A stretch of DNA of 61,789 nt from an uncultured Prevotella sp. (GTDB lineage: Bacteria; Bacteroidota; Bacteroidia; Bacteroidales; Bacteroidaceae), in the NCBI GenBank assembly GCA_934120735.1, contig CAKOVA010000003.1:1-61789 (forward strand). Direction: 5' to 3'. Position 1 is the stretch's first letter. Every line of letters starts with the position of its first letter. Shown one piece after another: positions 18,086-26,632 of this stretch. Below the pieces are notes generated by a model. It made no database searches, was not told where the DNA came from, and was given only the letters and a program-made list of their open reading frames with translations. A program made the translations under genes and the position numbers.

Positions 18086-19630
18086 CTAAACCACCGAGTT
18101 GTATTTCTCTTCAACCAGCTTGTCCAGCGTCTCATCCAGCAGGTTCATCAGCTTGTAAGCCACACGGTCTGTGCCATATTTCTGCGTCTTGACAGCCTGC
18201 TGACTCATTTTGTTGAGGGAAGAAAGCAAAGACTTGTAGTCGATGGTTGACTTAAACAAGCCGCTCTTGGGCGCAATGCCGTTCAACGCATCAGACAGCT
18301 TGTCGGTTGTCAGATGGAAGGGTTCGAAACTGCGCTGATTGAGTTTCAGTTCCTTCAACCAAGTAAGATAAGCCACATAAAAATCGCTTGTCAGCGTGTG
18401 GAAGAAACTCGTGGAGAGGAAACCGCTGGTTATTTCCGGTTTGTCCTCGGTGTAACCGCGTCCCACGTCGCTCTTCAATTGATTGGTGATGTACAGATAT
18501 GCCAAGTGAAACTTCGCCAATTGCTTGTTGACATGCAAGCGCGTTGACGTACCAAAGTCTTTCAGTGACAAGGTCATCTTGTCGTTGGCCAACCCATATT
18601 CCTTGTAGATGGGGTTCACGGCATTGCCGTTATCCGTGAGCAACTGGTCATCTGGAATCTGAAGAAAATCAAGAACTGCCAGCGCACCTACATATTCCAC
18701 AACGTGTGCGTCATTGCGCTGTCCGTTGCCACCCGGGTCGTTGAAGTAAGGATTGCTGGGTATTTCGTCACCCAGATAATAGCAAGCGTTTACTTTCGAC
18801 ATGGGCAAGTCTACACCATTCTGCCGGATTCCCGTAAGATTGTCATGATAATAGAACAAGGCCGACTTGGTTTTTGAAATGAAATCAGCCCGCGAAATCG
18901 GACTGTTCTCATCCTGTTGGATGTTGAAATAAGGCAATACGGTGAGCGCACCAATCCTTGCATCGCGCAAATCGCCACGGTTGTTGATTTGGATGTTATT
19001 GCCGGCATTGCGAATATTCTTCACGATGATGGGATAGCCGGCAGCTCCCGTACCGCCGAAAATGCTGCTGACGACAAAGATGCGATCATTCTTTTGAAAC
19101 ACATTGGAGAACTGTTTGAATTCTTCCGAATCCTTAAACTGGTTCAATGCGACCGACCCTATGTTGGGTGATCCCACAAAACCGATGTCCATCTTGGTAT
19201 CAAGTTGATCTTTGGAAAACATCATTGAGCACAAGGCTTGATTGCCTGTATCCAATGTGGAATAAGAGATGAAGTCGCTGAACTTCTTCGATGCGATGGA
19301 ACCCATGTTGAAGAGGAACGTGTCACTCAGGTTACTGCCATTGGGCAGGATGTCACTCAGGGTAGATATCTTGACCGAAAAGAAGCCTTTGGTCACGTCC
19401 ACGCGGTCGCCGTACAGTGCCTGTCGTATCTGTTTATACCACCGCAACAGGTTGCTGGTGCGTTTTAAGTCCTCGTTGGCCTTGTGGGGATCCACGATGA
19501 TAGGCACCACTTCGAGCGGCATGGGTTGTCCCGCTTCGTCCAAAGGATGAATGCCAGCAGCAAACTGCATGATGAGTGGCCGCATGACACGCGAACCTGT
19601 TCCGCCCACTAAAAATAAAAATAGTCTCAC
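18086..19630 (-). CDS. Tubulin/FtsZ-superfamily protein (Tubulin_2-like)
   Basis: The 514-residue protein opens with a beta strand and nucleotide loop, LFLFLVGGTGSRV (3-15). Later it has the tubulin signature loop FGGTGAAGYP (191-200), a form of GGGTGxG, and an acidic strand IIVDPHKAN (about 45-52) at the place of the FtsZ T2-T3 region. It is clearly not the division FtsZ: it is longer and divergent. I chose the GTG at 19630 because the strand motif follows at once; the longer frame from 19717 overlaps the upstream gene. Related families were described computationally with vWA and OmpA-type partners (Makarova and Koonin, from memory), which fits this neighbourhood. Confidence 0.85.
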   Translation of the reverse strand: MRLFLFLVGGTGSRVMRPLIMQFAAGIHPLDEAGQPMPLEVVPIIVDPHKANEDLKRTSNLLRWYKQIRQALYGDRVDVTKGFFSVKISTLSDILPNGSNLSDTFLFNMGSIASKKFSDFISYSTLDTGNQALCSMMFSKDQLDTKMDIGFVGSPNIGSVALNQFKDSEEFKQFSNVFQKNDRIFVVSSIFGGTGAAGYPIIVKNIRNAGNNIQINNRGDLRDARIGALTVLPYFNIQQDENSPISRADFISKTKSALFYYHDNLTGIRQNGVDLPMSKVNACYYLGDEIPSNPYFNDPGGNGQRNDAHVVEYVGALAVLDFLQIPDDQLLTDNGNAVNPIYKEYGLANDKMTLSLKDFGTSTRLHVNKQLAKFHLAYLYITNQLKSDVGRGYTEDKPEITSGFLSTSFFHTLTSDFYVAYLTWLKELKLNQRSFEPFHLTTDKLSDALNGIAPKSGLFKSTIDYKSLLSSLNKMSQQAVKTQKYGTDRVAYKLMNLLDETLDKLVEEKYNSVV

Positions 19631-19674
19631 TATGGTAATGTTCTGATGATTCTTGATTATGCAATATTCACACC

Positions 19675-20121
19675 CTACTCTGGGATTGGCGTGTGTCGGC
19701 AGTTGGATGACCACCAACGAATGGAGAAACTGGCAATGACAAACAGCACGGCCGTCACCGCAACGTCAACCAGACAGAAGCTGAAGAGCTGTGCGCTGAA
19801 ATCGAGTCCATCGGCCGAAAAGACACCACTGGGATAGGTATAGTTGATGACGGGTGCCACAATCATGGCAGCAATCAGCACGATAAGCCAATGGTACCAC
19901 CGGGAGAAACTCACCAAGTTGATGACATAATAGTATATACCGGCGAAAGCCCAGGCTATCAGAGCTGTCACAATGGCTACAATGAAATAAAGGTTGGCCG
20001 AATACATCTCATTGGAGAACTCTCTTTCATAGAACAGTGACTCAAACAAAGATGTAGCAAAAATGATGAACAGCAGGGTAATCACGGCGCCTGCCAGCAA
20101 CAATATTGTATTTTTTTTCAT
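19675..20121 (-). CDS. Four-helix inner-membrane protein
   Basis: Not recognised. The 148 residues form four hydrophobic helices at about 5-27, 42-68, 78-95 and 112-135, with short loops and a hydrophilic tail. It lies between the vWA lipoprotein gene (67 bp) and the tubulin-like gene (44 bp), in the same direction. It could be a membrane anchor for the cluster's cytoplasmic proteins (inference). Confidence 0.8.
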   Translation of the reverse strand: MKKNTILLLAGAVITLLFIIFATSLFESLFYEREFSNEMYSANLYFIVAIVTALIAWAFAGIYYYVINLVSFSRWYHWLIVLIAAMIVAPVINYTYPSGVFSADGLDFSAQLFSFCLVDVAVTAVLFVIASFSIRWWSSNCRHTPIPE

Positions 20122-20188
20122 AACGTGGTTCTATCGTCATGCCGCACAAAGGCCGCAACCAAGCCGGTTAGCACTCGTGCGAGGCATG

Positions 20189-21682
20189 CTATTTGCTAAA
20201 CTTCAATTCCATTTCAAAATAATAAGGCTCCCCATCCGAATTCTTCCGGTAGCTGTTGTAGATGCCTTGCAGCAGATATTTCAACCCGAAGGTAGTGCTG
20301 CCGTCCACCTTGGTGTCGTTGTCATTCGACGAAGCCTCAATCCATTGAGGCAGCCTATTGAGCAACTTGATTTCAACTTCCTGATCGTGTTTCAGCTCAT
20401 TCGCAGACAACACGAACAGATGGGTGGCCGATTGAATGTATTTTCTTTCAGCCGGCGTGACGTCCGACTTGGTGATAGGACGAATCTCCTTGATGGTAAC
20501 TGCGTCGTCAGCGTCAACCACATAGTTGTTCACGTCCGTGAGATATTCGTCCGCAATGAGCATCTTGCTCAGGTCTACCGCCAACACCAGCCTGATATCT
20601 CCACTGTTGCGGTCCTGCTTAAGGCCTTCCAACTTCGTCACCTGCGTACCTTGTCCGCGTTCAGGCTGGAACCGTCCGCGTATCTGGGGATGACTCAGCA
20701 GCAAAGAATAATAAGGTTCGTACACGTCATCTGTTTCAAAGAGATACATGTTCTCATAGCCCCGCAGTCGAGACAGGTGGGCAAAAGCCTCATAATTTTC
20801 ATCTTGTGTCAGTCGGGCAATGTTCTCATTGTTGCCCACTATCACGATGTAATAGGGTCGCTTGCCATTGTAAGCCACCCCTTTGCTGGGTGAATTGTAC
20901 GGATAATACAGACCATTGTACGAACCCATCATCTTCACAATGAGCATTGACTTCTTCTTCACCTCACTCTTGAAAACCGAATTGGTCATGCCTTGCGCTT
21001 CAGCAAACACCTTCTGTGGATTGACACCCGTCATGTCCTTGGTAGAATAAATCATGTCGGTCACCAAGATACTCAGCTCATCATCCTTGGTATTGTTGAG
21101 GATTTTGTCGAAGATGGCTCCGAAATCAGTAAAGCTCGGGTCACCAATTCCTTTGGTAGCCTCGAAGATGTTGCTGTCTTTTACGAACTGGTCGAACCCC
21201 TTTGGATAGGCGTTTATCGAATTGTTAACCACATAAATCTTATGATCCGCATTGTTTCCCGGCAGATTGTTCAGCATTTGAACAATGGCTGCCTTGAACG
21301 AACCGTCACCGGCTGGCGAGTCGTAGGCGATCATCGACCCCGAACGCTCAAGGTAAAAATTCACTTTGAGCGGCTCAACTGCCATACCCGAGAAGTCGAT
21401 TTTCTTGGCATCACGGCGATGACTGAAAAAATCTTCGATGAATTCGCGCACCTCATCTGCGTCAAGTTTTCCCCCATCATAGAACTCTGGGAAGTTTGCT
21501 TTCTGCCCATCTAAATAGTTTTCGAGGGTCATCCAGTCATCGTGGTCGATGGTGTGATCTGTTCCCGCCAGCTCCATGAGCAGGTGGTTTAAATCTTTTT
21601 TAGCCCTGTTGCCACAGCTGCTCACAAAGAAGGCGATGAGCATCAAAGCGATTAAAAAAGGGTTTCCAAATATTTTTTCCAT
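20189..21682 (-). CDS. vWA-like domain lipoprotein
   Basis: First gene of the cluster. The start at 21682 is chosen because the next residues form a lipoprotein signal ending FFVSSC, with Cys23 as lipidation site; the longer frame from 21880 runs through promoter-like repeat DNA and is rejected. Residues about 105-300 look like a von Willebrand A fold with metal-site motifs ERSGSM (112-117, Glu in place of the usual Asp), Thr185 in SFTDF and Asp209 in LVTDM. The remaining C-terminal 200 residues are unassigned. Such domains bind partners through a divalent metal. It is probably on the periplasmic side, giving the cluster an envelope component. Confidence 0.8.
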   Translation of the reverse strand: MEKIFGNPFLIALMLIAFFVSSCGNRAKKDLNHLLMELAGTDHTIDHDDWMTLENYLDGQKANFPEFYDGGKLDADEVREFIEDFFSHRRDAKKIDFSGMAVEPLKVNFYLERSGSMIAYDSPAGDGSFKAAIVQMLNNLPGNNADHKIYVVNNSINAYPKGFDQFVKDSNIFEATKGIGDPSFTDFGAIFDKILNNTKDDELSILVTDMIYSTKDMTGVNPQKVFAEAQGMTNSVFKSEVKKKSMLIVKMMGSYNGLYYPYNSPSKGVAYNGKRPYYIVIVGNNENIARLTQDENYEAFAHLSRLRGYENMYLFETDDVYEPYYSLLLSHPQIRGRFQPERGQGTQVTKLEGLKQDRNSGDIRLVLAVDLSKMLIADEYLTDVNNYVVDADDAVTIKEIRPITKSDVTPAERKYIQSATHLFVLSANELKHDQEVEIKLLNRLPQWIEASSNDNDTKVDGSTTFGLKYLLQGIYNSYRKNSDGEPYYFEMELKFSK

Positions 21683-21831
21683 TCCATTAAGACGTTTTAT
21701 GGGCCGAGATAGTTGCAATGCCCTACCGTTGAGCCGATAAGCATGCAACGATTTTGATACATCAGATAGACAACCGCACAGCCAACCACGCAGTAAAGCC
21801 CATTGACTGTCTTTGTTTTCGTTTCGCTCTC

Positions 21832-21990
21832 TATCTCTTGCAAAGATAGTGCGAGCCGAAAATAAAGGAAGTTTACTCACTTTGTTAAGGCGAAGCCTAT
21901 CTTATGCAAAGACAGTGCAAGCCGAATACAAAGGAAGTTTACTTACTTTGTTGAAGCGAAGTCTATCTCTTGCAAAGATAATGTAAAGCG
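21832..21990 (-). repeat. 66-bp tandem repeats with promoter -7 boxes, upstream of the cytoskeletal operon
   Basis: Two 66-bp units (21832-21897, 21898-21963) and the first part of a third (21964 on) lie in tandem. Read on the minus strand, units one and three contain TATCTTTGCA (-7 box at 21841-21848 and 21973-21980); unit two has TGTCTTTGCA (21907-21914). The nearest would start transcription about 150 nt before the vWA gene. A 14-bp piece, GCATAAGATAGGCT on the minus strand (21894-21907), recurs at 38391-38404. Confidence 0.75.
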
Positions 21991-22134
21991 GTGGGAACGA
22001 CAAATAAATTAAGTCTTTTTTGCCGTTTACAAGCCACTGGTTGACTCTACACAAGACATATCACCATAGTATGCCATCCCGAATGTAGGTAAAGTTTCAT
22101 CAAAGCCTGTTTGAAAAGACACAGTGCACATAGC

Positions 22135-22195
22135 ATTCATCATCATTGACGCGTTGTTGGAGATGAGCAACTCACAACCGTCAATGGTGATGAAT
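22135..22195. other. 17-bp inverted repeat hairpin
   Basis: Arms 22135-22151 and 22179-22195 (CATTGACG / CGTCAATG cores, one mismatch) enclose a 27-nt loop that itself has GTTG/GCAAC pairing. It lies in the 21991-22838 gap, which has no gene. Its role is unknown; it may be a relic of a lost gene's terminator. Confidence 0.45.
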
Positions 22196-22355
22196 TTTCT
22201 TGACATCGAGCCTCTTCATAGCTGGCGAATTTGCGAACAACGATGCATCTTGCGGCAAATATGCCCTGCATTTGATTCTTTTGTATGCGGCTGATAGACA
22301 ATATATTACATTTTTCTCATGTTGGTTTGTGGCTATTTTCAACTTCTTTTTTCGT

Positions 22356-22465
22356 TAAAAGCATTGAGTTAGGAGTTCAATATGCATGCTTTTGGGGTGC
22401 AACAGCATGTAGATTGCCCACCAATAGGATGCTTCTAAGAATGTTATCTCCATGCTTTTGCGGAA
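22356..22465. repeat. 22-bp-period dyad array, five units (composite element B)
   Basis: Units start at 22356, 22378, 22400, 22422 and 22444. Good examples begin CAATATGCATGCTTTTG and CAACAGCATGTAGATTG, both CAA-N11-TTG. As in element A, the array is followed 46 nt later by a conserved block, here GCCTATTGATTTTTTCTA (22512-22529). Confidence 0.8.
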
Positions 22466-22523
22466 AAAACCTATTTTGATGGCAAATTAAACTCCTATTT
22501 GCTCCGCGTTTGCCTATTGATTT

Positions 22524-22590
22524 TTTCTATATTGAAAGTTTTCATGCGCCGTTTTAAGGGCAAAAAACAGACGAAATATTTTACAATTTC
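22524..22590 (+). repeat. Dispersed 67-bp block, copy 1
   Basis: This block (starting TTTCTATATTGAAAGTTTTC and containing CCGTTTTAAGGG) recurs with few differences and in inverse orientation at 25435-25500. The two copies lie on either side of the GH92 gene. It forms the right part of composite element B. Confidence 0.75.
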
Positions 22591-22634
22591 GTAGGGGCGT
22601 TATTTTGGTGGAAAACGATAAATAACGCCCCTAC
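22591..22634. repeat. REP-like 15-bp perfect inverted repeat
   Basis: GTAGGGGCGTTATTT (22591-22605) is repeated inverted at 22620-22634, enclosing 14 nt. GC-rich palindromes of this kind are common intergenic repeats in the group. It directly follows the dispersed 67-bp block. Confidence 0.75.
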
Positions 22635-22745
22635 GCCCATTAAATAGAACAAAAATCGTGTGGTAGAGACATGCAAACATATTTCACAACCACACCATCT
22701 CATTTACGAGTTGCCCCATCCATAAACGGATCTGCTGGTAAATTG

Positions 22746-22787
22746 AAAGGCTGGTTCTAACCCATCATCAGGTTAGAGCCAGCCTTT
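22746..22787 (-). terminator. Hairpin terminator after the GH92 gene
   Basis: AAAGGCTGG(T/C)TCTAACC arms at 22746-22762 and 22771-22787 pair over 17 bp with one G-T. The hairpin sits about 50 nt beyond the GH92 stop codon. The T-tract is poor, so termination strength is uncertain. Confidence 0.55.
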
Positions 22788-22838
22788 AAATTTATCTTCT
22801 CAATCAATGCCATTCGGGCGATGAATGTTCATCCTCGC

Positions 22839-25169
22839 TTATCTGCGACGCCTGCTTTTCTTACTTTTCATGCTTTTCGCTCCAGTCAGTTCTTTCGTGA
22901 ACGAATAAGGAGCGTCGCTATCGCTGATGCCGCGCTGCTTATTGGGGGTACTACCCATGACATACTGGATGTTACCGCCCTGCATCAACTGTTCGTGTGT
23001 GAAGAAGTTTTTGGTGGAAGGCGTGCCATTGATGCTCAACGACTGAATATATTTGTTGTCTTGATTACAGTTTTGCGCCGTGATGGTCATGGTCTTGCCG
23101 TTCTCCAAATGCAGGGTCATCTTGTCAAAGTAAGGTGTGCCGATGACATACTGGTTGGCACCTGGACAAACGGGATAGAAACCCATGGCCGAGAAGACGT
23201 ACCAAGCAGAGGTTTGTCCGTTGTCCTCATCACCGCAATAGCCGTCAGCTTGAGCCGTGTAGAGCTTGTCCATCACCTCGCGAATCCAGTATTGAGCCTT
23301 CCAAGGCTGCCCGGCATAGTTGTACATGTAAATCATGTGCTGGATGGGCTGGTTACCATGGGCATAGTTACCCATGTTCATAATCTGCATTTCGCGTATC
23401 TCATGGATCACACCTCCGTAGTAACTGTCATCGAACAAGGGCGGAACATTGAAGACAGAATCGAGCATTTGGACGAAGGTTTGCTTGCCGCCCATGAGGT
23501 TGATCAAGCCCTGTGGATCGTGGAACACTGACCAAGAATAATGCCAGGAATTGCCCTCTGTAAAGGCATCACCCCACTTCAAGGGACTGAACGGTGTTTG
23601 GAACTTGCCATCCTGGTTGCGACCGCGCATCAAGTTGGTTTCCTTATCGAAGACGTTCTTATAGTTCATGGCGTTCTTCTTGTATTGTGCCAGTTCTTTT
23701 TCAGACTTCCCCAGTGACTTACCAAACTGATAGATGCACCAGTCATCGTAAGCATACTCCAAGGTGCGAGCCACGTTTTCATTAATCTTCACATCGTAAG
23801 GCACATAACCCAATTTGTTGTAATACTCCCAGCCCAAGCGACCCGTTGAGCTAACTTTCGGGTGAACCGCATTGGCACCGTGCGTCACAGCTTTCCACAA
23901 CGTTTCAGCATCGTAACCACGCAGCCCTTTCAGGTAAGCGTCAGCCACGACAGACGCCGAGTTGTTGCCCACCATGCAGCCGCGATGGCCAGGACTGGCC
24001 CACTCTGGCAGGAAGCCACTCTCGAGATAGGCATTGGCCAAACCCTCTTGCATCTTGGTGTTCATAGATGGATAGATGAGGTTGAGCATGGGGAACAAAC
24101 AACGGAATGTATCCCAGAAGCCTGTATCGGTAAACATGTAGCCTGGCAACACCTTGCCGTTGTACGGACTGTAATGGACGATTTTGCCATTGGCGTCTTT
24201 CTCGTAGAAGCTGCGAGGGAACAACACAGAGCGATAAAGACATGAGTAGAAGGTACGCAGATGGTCCACATTTTTATCTTCCACCTCAATTCGGCTCAAC
24301 GTTTTGTTCCAGGTCTGTCGGCCCTGTGCCTTGACTTGTTCGAACGACAGGTTGCCCAGCTCCTGCAAGTTGAGTTCTGCTTGCTCAGGACTAATGAAAG
24401 AAGAGGCGATACGGGCATGCACTTGCTCGCCTCGTTTGGTCTTGAAGCCGATGATGGCACCAGCGTGATTGACCATTGCTTCAGTGGTACCTTGCTTGAT
24501 TTGACCATCGGCCACTGCAGCTTTGTATGTGAAAGGCTTGTCAAACTTGATGACAAAATAATTCTTGAAATTGTCGGGGACGCCCCCACTGTTGCGTGTT
24601 GTATATCCTATAATCTTGTTTTCTGAAGGAATAATCTTCACAGACGATCCACGGTCAAGGGCATCTACCACCACATACGACTGTTCGGTCTCGGGGAATG
24701 TGAACCTGAACATGACGGCACGCTCTGTCGGAGTCAATTCCGTCATCACGTCGTGGTCAGCCAGATAAACGCGATAATAATAGGGTTTGGCCACTTCTGC
24801 CTTGTGTGAGAACCAACTGGCACGTTCATCTTCATTAAATACCGGTTTGCCAGTGATGGGCATGATGGCAAACTGTCCGTAATCGTTAATCCATGGACTG
24901 GGTTGATGTGTTTGCTTGAACCCGCGAAGTTTGTCGGCTGTATAAACGTAGGCCCAACCGTCTCCCATCTTACCAGTTTGAGGCATCCAGAAGTTCATGC
25001 CCCATGGCAGGGCGATGGCCGGATAGGTATTACCCGTTGAGAGGGAAACCTTGGACAGGGTGCCCACCAAAGGGTTCACATAGTCTACGGGGTCTTGTTT
25101 GTCAAGTGCACTTGCGTTCATGGCAGTAACCAGTGCGAGTGCAGACAGACACGTTTTAATGATGTTCAT
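22839..25169 (-). CDS. GH92 family alpha-mannosidase, secreted
   Basis: GH92 enzymes are calcium-dependent exo-alpha-mannosidases that trim mannose from N-glycans or yeast mannan. The 776 residues begin with a signal peptide (1-22), then the family's N-terminal beta-sandwich with DYVNPLVGT and GNTYPAIALPWGMNFW. The C-terminal (alpha/alpha)6 part shows QTSAWYVFSAMGFYPVCPG and GYCGDEDNGQ, matching the catalytic region. The C-terminus ends in a basic KSKKSRRRR tail, which is unusual. It has its own promoter (25201-25232) and terminator and stands outside the SusCD locus. Linkage specificity cannot be read from the sequence. Confidence 0.93.
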   Translation of the reverse strand: MNIIKTCLSALALVTAMNASALDKQDPVDYVNPLVGTLSKVSLSTGNTYPAIALPWGMNFWMPQTGKMGDGWAYVYTADKLRGFKQTHQPSPWINDYGQFAIMPITGKPVFNEDERASWFSHKAEVAKPYYYRVYLADHDVMTELTPTERAVMFRFTFPETEQSYVVVDALDRGSSVKIIPSENKIIGYTTRNSGGVPDNFKNYFVIKFDKPFTYKAAVADGQIKQGTTEAMVNHAGAIIGFKTKRGEQVHARIASSFISPEQAELNLQELGNLSFEQVKAQGRQTWNKTLSRIEVEDKNVDHLRTFYSCLYRSVLFPRSFYEKDANGKIVHYSPYNGKVLPGYMFTDTGFWDTFRCLFPMLNLIYPSMNTKMQEGLANAYLESGFLPEWASPGHRGCMVGNNSASVVADAYLKGLRGYDAETLWKAVTHGANAVHPKVSSTGRLGWEYYNKLGYVPYDVKINENVARTLEYAYDDWCIYQFGKSLGKSEKELAQYKKNAMNYKNVFDKETNLMRGRNQDGKFQTPFSPLKWGDAFTEGNSWHYSWSVFHDPQGLINLMGGKQTFVQMLDSVFNVPPLFDDSYYGGVIHEIREMQIMNMGNYAHGNQPIQHMIYMYNYAGQPWKAQYWIREVMDKLYTAQADGYCGDEDNGQTSAWYVFSAMGFYPVCPGANQYVIGTPYFDKMTLHLENGKTMTITAQNCNQDNKYIQSLSINGTPSTKNFFTHEQLMQGGNIQYVMGSTPNKQRGISDSDAPYSFTKELTGAKSMKSKKSRRRR

Positions 25170-25200
25170 ATTATTTATTTAGTTAGTGTTATTAGTATGG

Positions 25201-25232
25201 CAAATTTACAATAAAAAACAAGAACAGGCAAA
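25201..25232 (-). promoter_or_regulatory. GH92 gene promoter
   Basis: Minus-strand TTTG (25229-25232), 20-nt spacer and TAAATTTG (25201-25208) match the consensus fully. The predicted leader is about 25 nt. Confidence 0.7.
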
Positions 25233-25434
25233 TGCGTTATCATTTATTCACTCTTATGTTAGATGTACCCAACTGAAGCCATGAATTGCAGATTCGTCAA
25301 CGAGCTCAACGAACTTGCCGCTGCGTTCGATGTGTCTACTCTGCTTCTAGCAAGATTTTATGAAACCTGCTCTACATGAGTTGAATTAATCAGTCTATTT
25401 GTGAGCAGCGGAACTTAATTCATCACGTTCTACT

Positions 25435-25500
25435 GAATTATAAAATATTTTATCTGTTTTTTACCCTTAAAACGGTTCGTGAAAACTTTCAATATAGAAA
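25435..25500 (-). repeat. Dispersed 67-bp block, copy 2 (inverted)
   Basis: The minus strand reads TTTCTATATTGAAAGTTTTC and CCGTTTTAAGGG as in 22524-22590. No clear 22-bp array accompanies this copy. The surrounding gap 25233-25621 shows no gene. A 16-bp stretch at 25410-25425 is repeated with one change at 26871-26886. Confidence 0.75.
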
Positions 25501-25621
25501 TTTGCCGAAAAAATGCATCGTTGATGGTAAATTCGCCAATTATAAAAAGGTTCGATGTCAAAATAAATCATCATCAACGTACACCTTGTTTTTCTGTCAA
25601 TCCACAGGTTGAGTTGCGGTT

Positions 25622-26515
25622 TTACAGCATCTGGTGCAGCCAGCGATGCAACATGCACAGGCGCTTCATGCCAAAAAGACGAAGCAGCTTTAATTTCAGA
25701 GTGCCGTAAAAGGGAAGTTTAGGAAGCTGGATGTCGTTTGTATCGCCTGTCAATTCGTAGGTATGCAACTGGACGTTCAACACATGGGCATAGTAAGAAC
25801 CAAAGCCTTCGCAGGCTTGAAGGGATGTATTTTCCAGCACGTTGAGATGCGCTTGTAACAGGTCTTTCCATTCGTTGCCTTGCGCCCTAGCCGTTATACC
25901 ATTCTTATTATAGGTATATTGGTAAAACCCGATAGGAGTGGTACGAACACAGCGAACCTTACTTAACAGCTGTGGAAGCACAAAAACGTCCTCAAATTTA
26001 CGGCCAACGGGAAACTGGATGGTGTCAAACAGTATTCGTTTGAATATTTTATTACAGGCGAAACCATGCAGATAAGCCTTGGCTTCAAACCAGTAGCGCC
26101 ACACGTCTTGATAACACTTGTCGTGAAGGGTATGCGTTTCCACCCTCTTCCCATCGTCTCTGACAAACGAATATTCCAACAAGTCGATATCGTCATCCGC
26201 TTGTAATACTTTCATCAGCGAGGCATAGAGGCCAGCATCCAGGTAATCATCCGAATCAACAAAAGAGACATACCTGCCTTTGGCCACCGTTAGCCCCGTG
26301 TTTCGTGCTGCAGAGAGGCCCGCATTGTTTTGATGGATAACAGTGATATTCTTTTTGTTGCCGTAAGTATCACAGAGAGCAGACGAGCCATCAGTCGACC
26401 CATCGTCCACCAAGATGATTTCCATGTCGGACAAATTCTGAGTCAACACACTCTGCACACACCTTTCAAGGGTGTGTTCTACATTGTATACGGGAATGAT
26501 GACAGACAGCAACAT
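25622..26515 (-). CDS. Family 2 glycosyltransferase
   Basis: GT2 enzymes transfer a sugar from a nucleotide sugar to a growing surface polysaccharide or lipid-linked glycan; donor and acceptor cannot be inferred. The 297 residues have a GT-A fold: SVIIPVYNVEHTLERCV at the start, ILVDDGSTDGS, the glycine/asparagine pattern AGLSAARNTGL, and the metal-binding FVDSDDYL (about 92-99). The C-terminal third is less conserved. No membrane segment. No other glycan synthesis genes adjoin it, so it looks like an isolated or relict member. Confidence 0.9.
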   Translation of the reverse strand: MLLSVIIPVYNVEHTLERCVQSVLTQNLSDMEIILVDDGSTDGSSALCDTYGNKKNITVIHQNNAGLSAARNTGLTVAKGRYVSFVDSDDYLDAGLYASLMKVLQADDDIDLLEYSFVRDDGKRVETHTLHDKCYQDVWRYWFEAKAYLHGFACNKIFKRILFDTIQFPVGRKFEDVFVLPQLLSKVRCVRTTPIGFYQYTYNKNGITARAQGNEWKDLLQAHLNVLENTSLQACEGFGSYYAHVLNVQLHTYELTGDTNDIQLPKLPFYGTLKLKLLRLFGMKRLCMLHRWLHQML

Positions 26516-26524
26516 CTTCTTTAG

Positions 26525-26632
26525 TCAGGTTTGATGAATCAGTTTTTTAATACCCATTTTCACGTTCCAGGGAAGCGCCTGAACAACAAAGTGAATCATG
26601 TTATATCTAACATAATCCCACTTGTACCGCAT
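26525..26632 (-). CDS. Possible small ORF or gene fragment before the glycosyltransferase
   Basis: A 35-codon frame starting MRYKWDYVRYN and ending KKLIHQT stops 9 bp before the GT2 start. A promoter-like TTG-N18-TACTTTTG (26681-26709, minus) lies about 50 bp ahead. The sequence looks protein-like, as at the C-terminus of a glycan enzyme, but I recognise no family. It may be a remnant or a leader peptide. Confidence 0.3.
   Translation of the reverse strand: MRYKWDYVRYNMIHFVVQALPWNVKMGIKKLIHQT

Noticed and set aside
21683..21880. N-terminal extension of the vWA lipoprotein
   Set aside because: It would hide the lipoprotein signal and runs into repeat DNA holding the likely promoter.
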